Part shown: piece by piece, positions 62,706 to 64,000 of the stretch
How positions within the stretch are numbered: position 1 is the first letter of the stretch
Layout: every line of letters starts with the position of its first letter
NCBI GenBank assembly: GCA_009823505.1
Contig: VZQC01005710.1
Span: 1,387,213-1,451,212, forward strand
Source of the DNA: Rhizomys pruinosus
Lineage: Eukaryota; Chordata; Mammalia; Rodentia; Spalacidae
Direction: 5' to 3'
DNA: 64,000 bases
Program-made: the position numbers and the translations under genes
The notes under the pieces: model-generated
Told to the model about the DNA's origin: nothing
Seen by the model: only the letters and a program-made list of their open reading frames with translations
Database searches by the model: none

Positions 62706-62938
62706 CTCAGGTGCTGAGGGATGTGCTGGATGGTGGGAGGGGTTTCCCTTTAACCTCTGGATCCTGTGGTTGTCTGGAACCTTCGGAAGAAGAGCGTAGA
62801 GTCCGGGTGGATCATTTGGAGGTTCCCAACCTGTGCATCTGTAGCCAAATGGGCTGTACAGTGAGTCCCATCTGGGTTGGCACACTGGGGTACACATCTG
62901 GCTTTAAGTCCCTTCCAGCGGACACCATGTCCCTGCAT
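62706..62938. other. Single-copy noncoding DNA
   Basis: No repeat or exon is recognised. Confidence 0.4.
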
Positions 62939-63023
62939 GCATGCAGCTCAGAATCCCAGTGTCTTCTCCATGTGGCATGCAGCTCAGAATCCCAGTGTCT
63001 TCTCCATGTGACATGTAGCTCAG
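62939..63023. repeat. 36-bp tandem repeat, 2.3 units
   Basis: GCATGCAGCTCAGAATCCCA begins at 62939 and 62975, and ACATGTAGCTCAG at 63011. Confidence 0.95.
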
Positions 63024-64000
63024 TCCTCTGTGACCTTCCCCTCCCACCTGGTGGGCTTCTCTGGTCATGGGTATTCTGATAGGAAGTTGATGTAGTTTCC
63101 TAAGGCAGGAGTTAAGTGTAGATCATAATAGACTGTTTTGTACTCCACACTGTCTCTTCGTGGAGGCAGACAGCCCTAGAGCGCTGAGGACCTTCTAATT
63201 TGGTAGCTTATTTTCATAAGTAGGTTTCACCCGGTAACCTATACTTGTATGCACATGTACACAGCCCAGCACCCGCCCCCAACTCCCCGCTTCACAGTGA
63301 ACATAGTCTGCATGTTCAGAAATGGATACCCTCTTCACAAGGGGGTCCAGACCAGGGAAATGCTCAACTAAATATTCAGACATTCTCACTCTCTCACAGG
63401 CATTGGGTCTCTTCCTGTTTTCCCTAAAAATGGCTGGAGAAGGGTATGTGTGTGTGTAGAAATGTTTACCATGCCAAGCTAAGCAGACCCCTTCAAGACC
63501 CCTTATTCCAGGTGTGGACGGAACACTTAAAGGGAGGCTGAAATAAGCTGGCGGATACTCTTCGTAATCCTCGAGTGGCCTAATTGGTACAGTTCTCCCT
63601 ATAGGACCCTGGTCCTCCGCAATTAACAGTGAATTAGCTTATGGCAGTGCCTGGCCTCTGGGGGGGGGACCTTGCCCATCTGCTACTGAGGGGCATGGCA
63701 GCTGTTCTGGGGTGACACCTGGATAGCAGAATTCATTATTGTGGGGAGCATGATGGATCTTTGGGGTGTGTGGTCATGTCTGTCTTCTGCCAAGTAATTT
63801 ATGCCTCTGAGTCAACAGATGCTGACTGAACTTTACAGATGTGTGAAGTATCCTCTGGGTGCTGATAAGCAACAGCAAGTGAAGTCTTTAACTTGGGGGT
63901 CCTTGAAGCCTAGATGTTGGTCAGAGTCACCCCAATAAGCCATAAACTGAATAGTGCGATTGAGATTGGAAAAGTATGGGAGTTGTCTGCAGAACTCTTC
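63024..64000. other. Single-copy noncoding DNA
   Basis: No SINE. The part 63530-63655 (CTTCGTAATCCTCGAGTGGC, CTAATTGGTAC, CGCAATTAACAGTGAATTAG) again has homeodomain-type cores and CpGs. The window ends in ordinary single-copy DNA. Confidence 0.35.

Overview
The window is 64 kb of rodent nuclear DNA with no gene that can be supported from sequence. Rodent origin is shown by dozens of B1, B2, B3 and B4/ID-type SINEs. The young B2 copies share a diagnostic body (GTCGTGCAATGCCGCGGAGG and the following GGAACTGGAGTT segment) that differs from the usual mouse B2 as I know it. A non-Mus muroid, possibly a cricetid (hamster, vole or deer mouse), is my inference. No bacterial, phage or plasmid features are present. 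Every long reading frame examined is either a run through a tandem repeat whose period is a multiple of three, a SINE translation, or a chance frame. The window reads as intronic or intergenic DNA.

Layout. 1-2.5 kb: a CpG-rich 15-bp minisatellite inside an open frame that stops at a good splice-donor match, a G-quadruplex motif and a 32-bp minisatellite. 2.1-7.3 kb: old SINEs, including a B1 that carries a perfect hairpin. 8.6-8.9 kb: a compact CpG cluster with no SINE, the best promoter-like spot in the window. 10-14 kb: a 42-bp minisatellite, GT microsatellites, an L1-like fragment and young SINEs. 14.5-28 kb: mostly single-copy DNA with young SINE insertions and several AT-rich or TAATT-rich islands that look like conserved regulatory elements. 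28-36.4 kb: the densest repeat cluster, containing an inverted duplication in which one arm grew an eight-copy minisatellite, and beside it a strong enhancer-like block at 30.5-31.1 kb. 36-47 kb: single-copy DNA with scattered SINEs and small tandem duplications. 47-54 kb: four larger minisatellites, one with 32 units, plus an L1-like fragment. 54-59 kb: layered B3, B2 and B1 copies and an 18-bp perfect palindrome. 59-64 kb: a rodent-wide repeat followed by single-copy DNA with several enhancer-like islands.

Two themes stand out. First, local tandem duplication is very frequent: more than 20 independent arrays or duplications with units of 15 to 105 bp, several in frame with multiples of three and several born inside SINEs. 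Second, young B2 copies are strongly biased to the minus strand (9 of 10) and B1/B4 copies mostly so (about 17 of 25). Together with an apparent T excess on the plus strand, this fits, weakly, an intron of a plus-strand gene. I could not identify a host gene. Family names rest on memory of consensus sequences, and conservation claims are inferences that need an alignment.
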